Origin: an uncultured Bacteroides sp.
GTDB taxonomy: Bacteria > Bacteroidota > Bacteroidia > Bacteroidales > Bacteroidaceae
Assembly: GCA_944322335.1 (NCBI GenBank)
Contig: CALUOU010000001.1
Coordinates: 1-64,000 of the forward strand
Direction of reading: 5' to 3'
Length of the DNA stretch: 64,000 nucleotides
A program made the position numbers and the translations under genes. The notes below the pieces were generated by a model, which was given only the letters and a program-made list of their open reading frames with translations, was not told the origin of the DNA and searched no databases. Positions within the stretch are counted from its first letter, which is position 1; each line of letters starts with the position of its first letter. This document shows positions 8,480 through 17,418 of the stretch, piece by piece.

Positions 8480-9673
8480 TTAGCAGAGGCTGCGTATCTT
8501 CCGGCGTATGATCCAACAGTTGAGAACTGTCATCAGTACGGTCAACAGAAAGCCGGTTATCCATGTAGGGAGGAAAGAGCCGGTTTCCAATGTCGGGAAG
8601 AGGGTCTGCAAGGCGTGCAGGTAGAGATTGCGCATGCTCCAGACAAGTCCGGTGGAAAGCAGCCATACGGCCAAGCTTAATCCTACGGTCAAGGCCGTGT
8701 AGGGGCGTGAGACTTGAGTGGCGCTATAGCCCAGCAACAAAAGATTCTCAAGTTTTGCTGCGTTTTTTTGTAAAAGGAGGAAGATACTGAGCATCAGAAT
8801 GTAAAAAGACAATACGCTGATGAACAATCCTATACCGGTAACAACGCCTGTGGTGAGGCGCAGGAAATAAGTGGTCTTTCCGGCATCGAGGCTGTTGCCT
8901 TCTGTTTCATAATGATGTTGCTGGAAGTAGTCGGCCAGAGAGGCGTCCGCTGGGTTGGAAACTTCTACGATGACCCGTGAAGGTCTGGTCTCTCGTCCGG
9001 GAGCGAACGTCTGGTTGGCCCAGTTCATGAACGATTGAGGCACCAAGATGGTGTTCAGCCGATTGGAGAAGCCTACGATTTGTCCTTGGAAGTGCTGGGT
9101 CTGTCCGTTGCCGTGCAGCATTACTTGCATTTGTATCAGCTCCATCACGCCTTCGGACAGTTTGGGCAAGTTGCGGCTTTGGGCAAATCCGAAATTATAC
9201 AGGTTCAGGTAGTTGCGTGGAATGATGATGGGAATGATGCTGTCACCAGGCGCAAATGTCCATTGGGAAGAGCTGACATCGATGTAACGGTCAGGGACTG
9301 ACTCGAAAAACATGTCAGTGGAAAGACGGATACCCGCTTTCTCCATTCCTACTCCGGCCGATACGTCAAACAGAGAGGGCGTGAAAATCCCGATGCTGCG
9401 GGTGAACGACTGTTCTTTCAGGTCTTGAATGTCTTCGGGGGTAAAGGTGTTGGAGCTTCCGGTCAGGCTCCCGATGGTGGAGATGCGTTTGGTGACTACC
9501 AGGTAGTCATGCCTCATGAAGCTGTCTTCCGCCGTGAACAGGGGAAGCGCATCCCGATAGCCTTGCACGCTCAGCAGTATGACGGTCATACCGAAGAGGC
9601 TGGCCAGGAAGAAACCTGCCAGTTGTCCGATGCTGATGTGGCGGCGGAGTAGTTTCCATACAAGCTTATTCAT
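8480..9673 (-). CDS. FtsX-like ABC transporter permease
   Basis: A 397-residue membrane subunit. It has one N-terminal transmembrane helix (about residues 15-37), a large periplasmic domain (about 40-255) and three C-terminal helices, the topology of MacB/LolC/FtsX permeases. The ATG at 9673 (MNKLVWKLLRRHIS) was chosen. The frame stays open for 64 more codons upstream, but those encode no membrane-protein-like sequence and run into the ATPase gene. It pairs with the ATP-binding subunit 43 bases upstream. Such pairs move lipoproteins, peptides or envelope signals. There is only one permease gene, so a homodimer is likely. Substrate unknown. Confidence 0.85.
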   Translation of the reverse strand: MNKLVWKLLRRHISIGQLAGFFLASLFGMTVILLSVQGYRDALPLFTAEDSFMRHDYLVVTKRISTIGSLTGSSNTFTPEDIQDLKEQSFTRSIGIFTPSLFDVSAGVGMEKAGIRLSTDMFFESVPDRYIDVSSSQWTFAPGDSIIPIIIPRNYLNLYNFGFAQSRNLPKLSEGVMELIQMQVMLHGNGQTQHFQGQIVGFSNRLNTILVPQSFMNWANQTFAPGRETRPSRVIVEVSNPADASLADYFQQHHYETEGNSLDAGKTTYFLRLTTGVVTGIGLFISVLSFYILMLSIFLLLQKNAAKLENLLLLGYSATQVSRPYTALTVGLSLAVWLLSTGLVWSMRNLYLHALQTLFPTLETGSFLPTWITGFLLTVLMTVLNCWIIRRKIRSLC

Positions 9674-9716
9674 AAGTGTTACAGCGCGTTTTTTATGAGG
9701 GGTAAATATAGGATGT

Positions 9717-10361
9717 TTATAGTAGCAACGTTTGGTCGTAGTCAAGCGGCAGCCGTTTCCCGATGGAGGTGACAAGCATTCCGGCTCCTTGCTGTTCGGC
9801 TTCCTCTTGGGCAAGCTGAGCCATGAGAAGGGCGTTCTCATCGTCCAGATGGCTGACCGGCTCATCTAAGAGAAGGAAGTCAAAAGGCTGGCACAGACTT
9901 CGGATGAAAGCCACCCGTTGCTGCTGGCCGAACGACAAGTGTCCGGCAGGCTCGTTCACTTTGTCTTGCAGGTGCAAGGCGTCAAACAAGGCAAGCACTT
10001 TCTTCTTTTTCTTGTAGTTGGTGAGACGGTTTTTGAGCTGCACGTTTTCCAAGGCCGTCAGTTCGGGAAACAGGTGCAAGTCTTGAAACAGCAGGCTGAG
10101 TGAACGACGGCGTACGGTCACCCACTCGTCAGGGGTGAGTGACCGGATATTGCGTTCTTCAAAACAGATGATGCCCTGATAGTCGTGCCTGTAGCCATAC
10201 AGGTATCCCAGAAGAGACGATTTGCCTGTGCCCGATGCGGCTTCAATCAGGTAACGCTTGCCTTTTTGGAACATCAGATTCTGGTGCCATACGTCGGATG
10301 TGACCGAATTGCGGTCGGCAAATACCAGAGGAAGCGTTTGTTTCAGGTGAATATAGTCCAT
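9717..10361 (-). CDS. ABC transporter ATP-binding protein
   Basis: A 214-residue cytoplasmic ATPase with Walker A SGTGKSS near residue 43, signature LSFGQQQR near 142 and Walker B FLLLDEPVSHLD near 165. It is short, like LolD/MacB-type ATPases. It lies between the DUF4836 lipoprotein gene (13 bases upstream) and the FtsX-like permease gene, which indicates one functional unit. The unusually plain N terminus lacks the long antiparallel sheet of some importers. The transported substrate cannot be inferred. Confidence 0.9.
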   Translation of the reverse strand: MDYIHLKQTLPLVFADRNSVTSDVWHQNLMFQKGKRYLIEAASGTGKSSLLGYLYGYRHDYQGIICFEERNIRSLTPDEWVTVRRRSLSLLFQDLHLFPELTALENVQLKNRLTNYKKKKKVLALFDALHLQDKVNEPAGHLSFGQQQRVAFIRSLCQPFDFLLLDEPVSHLDDENALLMAQLAQEEAEQQGAGMLVTSIGKRLPLDYDQTLLL

Positions 10362-10374
10362 GGCTTGTCTCTAT

Positions 10375-11925
10375 TTATTGGATGCCGGCCAAGTCTTTTC
10401 CAGCATCGACAATTTGTTTCAGCGCATTGGTGTCTTTGTCCTCCAGCTGGAGAGTGGTGGTGCTTGTTTGCCCTTTGCCCACTATCTTCAGGTAGGCAAT
10501 CTTTTCGCAGAGGCTGAGGTAAGCTGCTGTTTTTCCTCGTCCGTATTGGGACAGCATCTTCATTACTGGCAGCTGGCAGACGGCTTCCATATTGACAATG
10601 AGAGCACTGTGCTCTCCTTTGATTGCTGATGCATAGTCTGTCTCGATGGCAGACGGATCAGCGGGCTTGCCGATGTTTTTGTAGAGCAGCTCGTCGTTGG
10701 TGGCATACATCAGGCCGTCTTTTACTCCATAGAAAAGGTTGAACAGCTGGGATTTGTAGACATATTCGTTATCATTCAGGCGGATGATGTCTTCCTTTCT
10801 TCCTAAGCGCAATTCATCCTTTTGTTCATACAATGCTTTCAGCGCATCTCCGTTTTTCGCGCCGGCATAGGCCAGAAAAGTAGGCATGTTGGTCATGGTG
10901 ACATTGATCAGTCCTACAGTGAAGTCATCTTGGAAGTTGCAGAGGATTTGCTTCAGCTGTTCGGCCTGCTTCATGCTGAGCTTGGTTGCGATGCCCGGAT
11001 TGGTTTGCAAGGCTTCAAACAATGTTTCCCCATCCATGCCCACACTCAACAGGGCGAGAGTGGATTGCGGGAAGTATTTCAGGCAGGTGTTCCGGATGGG
11101 GCGGGCGGCTTCCGCCTGTTTGCTGAGCATGTCTTTCAGGGTAGGGTCAGTGATGCAGTTTTCAGTGTTCAGCACGACTTGTCCTTTTTCAAAGGTCAGA
11201 CTTCCCGTTACGCCTATCTTTTCCAAGTCTGCATCTTTGGGCAGGCTGTGTGAGATGATGGCCTTGTATTCCTGTGGAATGGCTTTCATGTTGGTATAGA
11301 AAAAGAAGTCGCCGCCTGCATTCAGAACCTTTTGGAAGTTTTCGTTAGCCGTGAAGCTTTGTTCTTGAGTCTGTGCGAAGGCTGCAGCTACAGCTGTGTG
11401 AATGGCTTCGGCTTGTGAGCCTTTGCCTAAGTTGGTCACAAACAGAGTGGAAGCGTTGAAGGCCAGCAAGGTCTGGTCTCCGATGGTCGTGAAGCTGTAT
11501 TCCTCGGTTTCGGTCACAGGCTCCGTGATTTGTTCCTCCTCTGTAGCCCGGAGCAGATCTTGAAATTTTTTCTCGCTGTCCAGTTTCGCTACGACAGCCG
11601 TCTCAAATGCGGGCGAACTCAGGAGGTAGAGCGGTTTTCCGAAGTCGATGCCTGATTGTGCCGGATCTTGGATAATAGGTTCCAGCTGTTCAAGAGTGCT
11701 GGCACTTAATTCTTTTTTCAGGGCATTGGTTATCTTTTGTAAGAGAACTTTATTCTCTTCCTCGTTCGCCCCTGCTTTTTCTGCCATTGTTTTCAGCTGG
11801 AAGCCTGTTATCGTTGTGACATCAGACGGAATCACGTTGGTGTAGTCTCCCTTGGAGGAGCATGAGCAGATGCACAATGCCAGCAGTGCAAATGCGGATA
11901 ATTGATGAAATACATTCTTTCTCAT
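10375..11925 (-). CDS. DUF4836 family lipoprotein
   Basis: A 516-residue secreted protein with a lipoprotein signal (LCICSCSS around residues 17-24), so it should be anchored in an envelope membrane. It resembles the Bacteroidota DUF4836 family: an opening IPSDVTTITGFQLKTMAEKAG, repeats of mixed alpha/beta segments and a C terminus with KIVGKGQTSTTTLQLEDKDTNALKQIVDAGK. The function of the family is unknown. It is followed closely by the ABC ATPase and permease genes. It could be a periplasmic partner of that transporter, which is inference from context. Confidence 0.8.
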   Translation of the reverse strand: MRKNVFHQLSAFALLALCICSCSSKGDYTNVIPSDVTTITGFQLKTMAEKAGANEEENKVLLQKITNALKKELSASTLEQLEPIIQDPAQSGIDFGKPLYLLSSPAFETAVVAKLDSEKKFQDLLRATEEEQITEPVTETEEYSFTTIGDQTLLAFNASTLFVTNLGKGSQAEAIHTAVAAAFAQTQEQSFTANENFQKVLNAGGDFFFYTNMKAIPQEYKAIISHSLPKDADLEKIGVTGSLTFEKGQVVLNTENCITDPTLKDMLSKQAEAARPIRNTCLKYFPQSTLALLSVGMDGETLFEALQTNPGIATKLSMKQAEQLKQILCNFQDDFTVGLINVTMTNMPTFLAYAGAKNGDALKALYEQKDELRLGRKEDIIRLNDNEYVYKSQLFNLFYGVKDGLMYATNDELLYKNIGKPADPSAIETDYASAIKGEHSALIVNMEAVCQLPVMKMLSQYGRGKTAAYLSLCEKIAYLKIVGKGQTSTTTLQLEDKDTNALKQIVDAGKDLAGIQ

Positions 11926-11978
11926 AACGGAAAATGTTTTTTAATGATTAATGTTTTGGCGATGAGCGCCGTTCTTTT

Positions 11979-12683
11979 TCAGTCGGTTTGGTTTTTCAGG
12001 TTGAGCAGGTGGCAGGCCACAAGTGCGGCTGTTTCGGTACGCAGTCTCGACGGGCCTAAGCTGATGGGCACAAAGCCGTGGCCGATGGCTTCCTTTACTT
12101 CCTCTTCGCTGAAATCCCCTTCCGGCCCGATGAGCGCCAAGACGTTTTCTCCGGGACGTATGGCATCTTTCAGCTTTACTTTTTCTCCTTCATAACAGTG
12201 GGCTATGAATTTTTGGCCTTTGTGAGGGCGGTTGATGAAAGTATGGAAGTCGGTCATCTCGTTCAGGCGGGGCATGCGTGCCTTCAGCGATTGTTTGACA
12301 GCCGATGCCATGATCTTGGCAATGCGTTCCAGCTTGATGACCCTCCGTTCGGAAAAACGGCAGTTCAGGAAGGTCAGCTCGTCCAGACCGATTTCTGTGG
12401 CCTTTTCGGCAAACCATTCGATGCGGTCCATGTTCTTGGTAGGTGCCACGGCTATGTGGAGGTGTCCGGTCCATAAGGGAGGCTGAGGCTGTGTCTCTAT
12501 GATGCGCACCAGACACCGCTTGGAAGTGGCGGTCGTGATTTCGGCGCGGTAAAAACAGCCTTTTCCGTCGGTCAGCGTCACTTCGTCGCCGCTTTGCAGG
12601 CGCAGGACGCGGACGGCATGGGCAGCTTCCTCTTCGGGAAGTTCCAGCCGCGTGTCTATGTCAGGAGTATAAAATACGTGCAT
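11979..12683 (-). CDS. rsmE: 16S rRNA (uracil-1498-N3)-methyltransferase
   Basis: A 234-residue SPOUT-class enzyme that methylates U1498 of 16S rRNA with S-adenosylmethionine. It has an N-terminal PUA-like domain (about 1-70) and a C-terminal trefoil knot with LIGPEGDFSEEEV near residue 187 and ISLGPSRLRTETA near 212, both hallmarks of RsmE. The start ATG at 12683 (MHVFYTPDI) matches the usual beginning of the family. The frame extends 22 codons further upstream, but that part overlaps the end of the preceding gene. The gene lies 4 bases after the nuclease gene, so the two are very probably co-transcribed. Confidence 0.93.
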   Translation of the reverse strand: MHVFYTPDIDTRLELPEEEAAHAVRVLRLQSGDEVTLTDGKGCFYRAEITTATSKRCLVRIIETQPQPPLWTGHLHIAVAPTKNMDRIEWFAEKATEIGLDELTFLNCRFSERRVIKLERIAKIMASAVKQSLKARMPRLNEMTDFHTFINRPHKGQKFIAHCYEGEKVKLKDAIRPGENVLALIGPEGDFSEEEVKEAIGHGFVPISLGPSRLRTETAALVACHLLNLKNQTD

Positions 12684-12687
12684 ATGG

Positions 12688-13245
12688 TCAGAGTATGTTG
12701 CGTTGGTTGAGGATGTCGCGCAGTTTGGCGGCCAGTTCATAATTCTCACTCTCGATGGCCCGTTGCAGAGCCGTGTGCAGCACGGACGTGCTTTCCTGCT
12801 GAATCAAGCTTTCTTCCATTTCGGAAATGCCCTTGATGTGCGCTTCCATTTCGTCTAAGATGTTCTCATACACAAAGATAGGCGCATGCATGCGTACTGC
12901 CAGTGTGACTGCATCGCTGGTGCGGGAATCCACACGCAAGATGGATGTAGGTGTCTTAAGGTACATGTATGCATAGTAGACATCGTTGACTGCCTGATAG
13001 ATCAGCACACGCTCCAGTGAAATGCTCACCGCTTCGAGCACCGATGCGAAGAGGTTGTGCGTCAGCGGGCGGGGAGGTATGATGCCTCTCAGTGTGATGA
13101 GCATCGACTGAGCCTCATTCGCGCCTATGTTGATGTTGAGCTGGCGGCTGCCGTCTATTTCTTTCAATATAAGGAAATAGGTTCCGTTTTGGTCTTGGCT
13201 GGGCTGGACATTGGCTACTTTTAGTCCTATCTTTTTCTTGTACAT
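12688..13245 (-). CDS. bifunctional nuclease (DUF151) family protein with UVR motif
   Basis: A 185-residue protein. Residues 1 to about 130 resemble the bifunctional nuclease/DUF151 domain (VDSRTSDAVTLAVRMHAPIFVYE near 100-122). The C terminus has a UvrB/UvrC-type helical hairpin (LQRAIESENYELAAKLRDIL). Family members have been described as nucleases, but the role in Bacteroidales is not established. ATG at 13245 was preferred over an in-frame TTG at 13281 because it gives the normal N terminus (MYKKKIGLKV). It lies between a nucleoside transporter gene and rsmE. Confidence 0.82.
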   Translation of the reverse strand: MYKKKIGLKVANVQPSQDQNGTYFLILKEIDGSRQLNINIGANEAQSMLITLRGIIPPRPLTHNLFASVLEAVSISLERVLIYQAVNDVYYAYMYLKTPTSILRVDSRTSDAVTLAVRMHAPIFVYENILDEMEAHIKGISEMEESLIQQESTSVLHTALQRAIESENYELAAKLRDILNQRNIL

Positions 13246-13291
13246 TTTTTCGTCTGCTGAAATGTTTTTTTTTGCGTGCAAAGCGTTTCTC

Positions 13292-14545
13292 TTACGGTTT
13301 GCTTTTGTATCGGAAAACGGCGGCGAAAGTCACAGCCACCACCAAGGCGTAAGCGGCGAACACATACCAGGCGGCTTGCCATTGATCCACTTGCGGGATG
13401 TCAGAACTGAAGTCTACAAAATGGTTGACCACGGCCTGTGCGCCAAGCGTTCCGATGGTGGCTCCAAGGCCGTTGGTCATAATGGTAAACACGCCTTGGG
13501 CACTGGAACGGATGGATTTGTCTGTCTCTTTGTCCACAAACAGCGAGCCGGATACATTGAAAAAATCAAAGGCGACCCCATACACGATCATGGAAAGCAC
13601 GAACATCCATACGCCGTCGCCCGGGTTCCCTGCTCCGAACAAGCCGAACCGCAGAACCCATGCCAGCATGGCTATCAGCATGACGCATTTGATGCCAAAC
13701 CGTTTCAGGAAAAAGGGAATGAGCAGAATGCACAGCGTTTCAGAAATTTGGGACAGGGAGATCAGGATGTTGGCATGTTGCACGCCGAATGTGTCGGCAT
13801 ATTCGGGTATGCTTTCGAAGCTGGTGATGTAGGGGTTGGCAAAGCCGTTGGTGATTTGCAGCGACACGCCCAGCAGCATGGAGAAAATGAAAAAGAGAGC
13901 CATCCTTTTCTGTCTGAACAGCGTGAAGGCCCGCAATCCCAAGGCTTCGACCAGCGTGCGGCTTGTACGAATCTTGCTGACGGGACAGGCTGGGAGCGTC
14001 AGGGCATAGAAGGCGAGGCATCCTTCCAGAACGGCACAGAAGAAGAACTGTCCGCAGGTGTCTTGAACCCTCATCAGGTCTGTGAGCCACATGGAGCAGA
14101 TAAACCCGATGGTGCCGAAGATGCGGATCGGGGGGAAGTCTTTGATGATGTCCAGCCCGGATTTCTCTAAGGAGCTGTAGGCCACTGAGTTGGAGAGCGC
14201 AAGGGTGGGCATGTAGAAGGCTACGCTGGCGGAATAAAAAGCAAACAGCCATCCGAAAGAGACCTCTTGGCCGGCCTGCATGCCGTAATAGCCTGCCATT
14301 CCCATAAACAAGGCGGCTATGAAGTGGCTGATGCTCAGTAGTTTTTGGGCGGGAATCCAGCGGTCGGCAATGATGCCGAGGATGGCAGGCATGAAGAGAG
14401 AGACAATGCCTTGCATGGCATAGAACATGCCGATGTGTGATGCCAGATTGACATCTACTAAATAACTTCCCATGGAGGTGAGATAGGTGCCCCATACTCC
14501 GAATTGCAGGAAGTTCATGAGGATTAAGCGGATTTTTATGTTCAT
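13292..14545 (-). CDS. nucleoside:proton symporter of the NupG/XapB type
   Basis: A 417-residue inner-membrane protein with about 12 hydrophobic segments. It opens with MNIKIRLILMNFLQFGVWGTYLTSMGSYL, typical of the Nuc_H_symport family (E. coli NupG and XapB). It should import nucleosides. It heads a run of minus-strand genes with gaps of 4 to 53 bases that continue to the FtsX-like gene. A promoter-like box lies about 40 bases upstream, and a separate small transcript is predicted further upstream. Confidence 0.85.
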   Translation of the reverse strand: MNIKIRLILMNFLQFGVWGTYLTSMGSYLVDVNLASHIGMFYAMQGIVSLFMPAILGIIADRWIPAQKLLSISHFIAALFMGMAGYYGMQAGQEVSFGWLFAFYSASVAFYMPTLALSNSVAYSSLEKSGLDIIKDFPPIRIFGTIGFICSMWLTDLMRVQDTCGQFFFCAVLEGCLAFYALTLPACPVSKIRTSRTLVEALGLRAFTLFRQKRMALFFIFSMLLGVSLQITNGFANPYITSFESIPEYADTFGVQHANILISLSQISETLCILLIPFFLKRFGIKCVMLIAMLAWVLRFGLFGAGNPGDGVWMFVLSMIVYGVAFDFFNVSGSLFVDKETDKSIRSSAQGVFTIMTNGLGATIGTLGAQAVVNHFVDFSSDIPQVDQWQAAWYVFAAYALVVAVTFAAVFRYKSKP

Positions 14546-14584
14546 ATTGTGCTATACTATATCATGTTTTTCAATTCGTTCCTG

Positions 14585-14592
14585 CAAAAATA
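14585..14592 (-). promoter_or_regulatory. -7 box for the nucleoside transporter operon
   Basis: TATTTTTG on the minus strand, 39 bases before the ATG at 14545. No clear -33 element. Confidence 0.4.
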
Positions 14593-14674
14593 AGGATTTT
14601 ATCGGAAAATAGCAGAATGGGGAAAAGAAAAAATTATTTGGGAGGAGTGGCTCTTTATAGCTTCAGCAGATTAT

Positions 14675-14742
14675 AAAAAAAGAAGGGTATCTATCCCAGA
14701 CACCCAACCTTTATTAACCTTAAATCTAATACCATGAAAAAC
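14675..14742 (-). ncRNA. small RNA or leader with its own promoter and terminator
   Basis: A -7 box TATCTTTG lies at 14749-14756. About 60 bases later a hairpin GGGTGTC / GATACCC (14685-14705, one G-U pair) is followed by TTCTTTTTTT, a textbook intrinsic terminator. The transcript would be about 65-70 nt. It includes ATGGTATTAGATTTAAGG, a string I recall from leaders of other Bacteroidales genes. A 14-codon frame (14691-14735, MVLDLRLIKVGCLG) ends inside the hairpin. The next gene has its own promoter, so this may be a stand-alone RNA. Confidence 0.5.
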
Positions 14743-14748
14743 ACAGTG

Positions 14749-14756
14749 CAAAGATA
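14749..14756 (-). promoter_or_regulatory. -7 box of the small RNA candidate
   Basis: TATCTTTG on the minus strand, exact match to TAnnTTTG. No -33 TTTG at the expected distance. Confidence 0.45.
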
Positions 14757-14872
14757 AGGGGTTTGTATTATATGACATAATAAATTGCTGTTTTTCTTCT
14801 TTGTATTAACTCTTTTTAAGTAGAACTCCCCGTTTTTAAGCCCTTTGAAAGCTTTTAGAAGGGAGAAAGCGT

Positions 14873-16060
14873 CTATTCCACATATAAAACCAAGCCTTTC
14901 AGGTATTCTCCTTCCGGATGGTAGATGTTGACCGGATGGTCGGCCGGTTGAGTCAGCTGATGCAGGATGCGCACATTGCGTCCCGTAGTGGCGGCGGCGG
15001 TAAACACGGCTGTACGGAAATTGTCTTTGCTGACAGCCTGTGAGCAAGAGAAGGTGAAGAGGATGCCTCCGGGCTTGATTTTTTCAAAAGCCTTGGCGTT
15101 CAGCTTGCGATAGCCTTGCAGGGCGTTGCGCAATGCGTCGCGGTGTTTGGCAAAGGCAGGCGGATCCAATACGATGAGGTCGTAAGTGTCGCTGTCCATC
15201 CGTTCCAGGTATTTGAAGGCGTCTTCCGCATAGGCCGTATGGCGGCTGTCGCCGGGAAAGTTCAGCCCGACGTTCTGGTTGGTCAGATCCACTGCCTTGG
15301 CTGAGCTGTCCACCGAGTGGACAAGTCCGGCGCCTCCCCGCATGGCATAGACCGAAAATCCGCCTGTGTAGCAAAACATGTTCAGCACACTCCGTCCTTT
15401 GGCATACCGTTCCAGGAGGGCGCGGTTTTCGCGTTGGTCCACGAAGAAGCCTGTCTTCTGTCCCTTCAGCCAGTCGATGTGGAATTTCAGTCCGTATTCT
15501 GTGGCGATGTTGTCATTGCTGCCTCCGTGCAGGAATCCATTTTCCGGATAGAGGTCCGCCTTGAAAGGCAGGGTGGTCTCCGATTTATAATAGATGTTGT
15601 CTATTTGGTCTCCCATCACTTCACTCAGGGCTTCGGCAATGGCCATGCGGTCCAGATGCATGCCGGCAGAGTGGGCCTGCATCACGGCCGTGTGCGCATA
15701 GATGTCTATGATCAGTCCCGGCAGGTTATCGCCTTCCCCGTGTACCAGGCGGTAGGTGTTGTTGTCCGGCCGTCCGGCAATGCCTATGCTGCGCCTCATG
15801 TCGTAAGCAATCTGCAGTTTGTGTTTCCAGAATCTGGCGTCGATTTCCTCACTCTGCCTGAAGCTGAGCACGCGCACGGCAATGCTGCCTATCTGCCAGT
15901 GTCCTTTGGCGATGAATTCGCTTTTGGATGTATAGACATCCACCACTTCTCCTTCTTGGGGCTTTCCTTCGAGGCGGGCGATGGCTCCTGAGAACACCCA
16001 TGGGTGGAAACGTTTCAGGGATTCTTCTTTCCCCGGTTTGAGATATGCTTTATATGTCAT
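14873..16060 (-). CDS. rlmI: class I SAM-dependent rRNA methyltransferase (RlmI family)
   Basis: A 395-residue enzyme expected to make 5-methylcytosine in 23S rRNA (E. coli RlmI modifies C1962). An N-terminal PUA domain (about 1-75, HPWVFSGAI near 20) is followed by a Rossmann methyltransferase domain. Visible motifs are VLNMFCYTGGFSVYA near 225 for S-adenosylmethionine, YDLIVLDPPAFAKH near 290 for catalysis and TFSCSQ near 345 with the second cysteine. The length is that of the family. It stands alone upstream of the small RNA region. Its own promoter could not be placed with confidence. Confidence 0.9.
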   Translation of the reverse strand: MTYKAYLKPGKEESLKRFHPWVFSGAIARLEGKPQEGEVVDVYTSKSEFIAKGHWQIGSIAVRVLSFRQSEEIDARFWKHKLQIAYDMRRSIGIAGRPDNNTYRLVHGEGDNLPGLIIDIYAHTAVMQAHSAGMHLDRMAIAEALSEVMGDQIDNIYYKSETTLPFKADLYPENGFLHGGSNDNIATEYGLKFHIDWLKGQKTGFFVDQRENRALLERYAKGRSVLNMFCYTGGFSVYAMRGGAGLVHSVDSSAKAVDLTNQNVGLNFPGDSRHTAYAEDAFKYLERMDSDTYDLIVLDPPAFAKHRDALRNALQGYRKLNAKAFEKIKPGGILFTFSCSQAVSKDNFRTAVFTAAATTGRNVRILHQLTQPADHPVNIYHPEGEYLKGLVLYVE

Positions 16061-16153
16061 AAGTGTTTGGTTATTTTAGTCTTTGATGTTGTTAAGTTTA
16101 TAAAGTTCCAGGCATGTTCCGGCTGAAAGGCGCTTATAAACTGAGTAAACTCA

Positions 16154-16801
16154 TCATTTGGGGGATGAGTGTTGGGGGGATGGCTCCGGGGCAGGTTCGG
16201 CGGCAATTTCAAAGTCGCCTGTCCGTTTCAGTTCCGTCAGTTTGTTATAGATGTTGAGGCAGGCCCATGCGTCCGTAGCCGCATATTGTTGTTGCGGAAG
16301 CGTCAGTTCGTCGGCTTCCCAGTTGGAGAGGCGTTGGCTTTTGGATATCTTTTCTCCGAACAGGATGCCGTATATTTTCTGAAGGCTTTTGTCCTGGATG
16401 CCGAAGGGGCGCACGAATTCCTGCAACTCGACGCACGAACGCTGTTGGAAGGGAGCCCGCTTGTGCAGCATCATGAAATCGTCGCGCAGCGAGAGTCCGA
16501 CCTTGGTGATGGCGGGGTTTTCCAGCAGGAGGATGATGGGGAGTGTCAGTCCCGTCAGGTTGAGCCGGAACAGGAAGCAGTGTTCGTCCGAGGCCACTTG
16601 CAGGAGGGCCACTTTGTGGGTTTGTCCTTTGGTGAATGACGGGCGCGTCTCGCTGTCGATGCCCAGCAGGCTGTTTCTTTTCAGGAAGGTCACTGCCCTC
16701 TCCGCTTCTTGCGGAGTCTGCACCACATGTATTTGTCCCGGATACACGACTTTCGGCATGTCTTTGAGTTCTTCTTTACCTATTGTTCTTCTGATTACCA
16801 T
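16154..16801 (-). CDS. 3'-5' exonuclease, DEDDy type (RNase D-like)
   Basis: A 215-residue DnaQ-fold nuclease. Motif I is GIDSETRPSF near residue 46 (the D and E ligands). Motif II is the VGLSLRDDFMML region near 98. Motif III is YAATDAWACLNIY near 175 with the tyrosine-x3-aspartate of the DEDDy class. It lacks the HRDC domains of full-length RNase D. It could trim structured RNA or act on DNA ends. It follows the DUF5063 gene by 29 bases and is probably co-transcribed with it. The proline-rich tail (PAPEPSPQHSSPK) is probably disordered. Confidence 0.85.
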   Translation of the reverse strand: MVIRRTIGKEELKDMPKVVYPGQIHVVQTPQEAERAVTFLKRNSLLGIDSETRPSFTKGQTHKVALLQVASDEHCFLFRLNLTGLTLPIILLLENPAITKVGLSLRDDFMMLHKRAPFQQRSCVELQEFVRPFGIQDKSLQKIYGILFGEKISKSQRLSNWEADELTLPQQQYAATDAWACLNIYNKLTELKRTGDFEIAAEPAPEPSPQHSSPK

Positions 16802-16830
16802 TGTTCTTCTTTCTGGGTTAGAGCAGCTTG

Positions 16831-17418
16831 TTATCGCCGTGTGTGGGTTGGGGCATAAATATTGTATTCTTCTTCCTCTTCTTCCTCCTCCTCCTCATCA
16901 TCGGGCTGGCTGTATTTCACGTCATGCAGGGCGCGTAAGGTGTTCACCAGCTTTTGCCCCCAATAGAGGCCAAAGTTTTCCTCACACCGCGCCAAGGCAT
17001 CGTGCATAGTCTCGTTCAGACCCAGCTGGAAGACGAATATAAAGTCTTTGATGTCCTGATAGATGTCGGCCAGATCCTCTGAAATGTATCGGGTGATGGG
17101 CTGGTCGCTATACTTCATGTCTGAGACGAACACGTCCAGGTAGTCGTCTTTTTCTGCCAGAATGCCTGCAAGGGTCATCCGAAGAATCTCGTAAGCGTCT
17201 TCCGTCACATAGTTTTCCAGCCGTTCTTCGCCCATCGTCTCACATGGAGGCAGCATGGAGGCTTTGAGATAAAGCAGAGGGAGTATTTTCAGCAATGTAT
17301 CGACTATGGCAGTCCGCCTGCATCCTTCAGCCTGTTCCAAATATTTGCAAAATTCGGCGGCCACGGTCACGAACTCTACCACGTTGCGGTCGAATATGAC
17401 TTGACTTTCTTTTTTCAT
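16831..17418 (-). CDS. DUF5063 family protein with polyglutamate tail
   Basis: A 195-residue, mainly helical protein resembling DUF5063 (opening FDRNVVEFVTVAAEFCKYLE and the downstream LLKILPLLYLKASMLP). The function is unknown. The C terminus has ten glutamates in a row followed by YNIYAPTHTRR, encoded by a GAA/GAG run at about 16866-16905. Such simple-sequence runs can change length by slippage. It lies directly upstream of the exonuclease gene, an arrangement I recall from other Bacteroidota, so the two may work together. No signal peptide or membrane segment is present. Confidence 0.75.
   Translation of the reverse strand: MKKESQVIFDRNVVEFVTVAAEFCKYLEQAEGCRRTAIVDTLLKILPLLYLKASMLPPCETMGEERLENYVTEDAYEILRMTLAGILAEKDDYLDVFVSDMKYSDQPITRYISEDLADIYQDIKDFIFVFQLGLNETMHDALARCEENFGLYWGQKLVNTLRALHDVKYSQPDDEEEEEEEEEEYNIYAPTHTRR

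Larger units (their letters stand above)
14546..14872. other. intergenic region with a small RNA candidate
   Basis: It contains the transporter promoter (14585-14592) and, further upstream, a complete small transcription unit on the minus strand (listed separately). Otherwise AT-rich with no gene. Confidence 0.6.

Noticed and set aside
9674..9865. 64-codon N-terminal extension of the FtsX-like gene
   Set aside because: It overlaps the ATPase gene and lacks a signal or membrane character; the ATG at 9673 gives the normal permease start.
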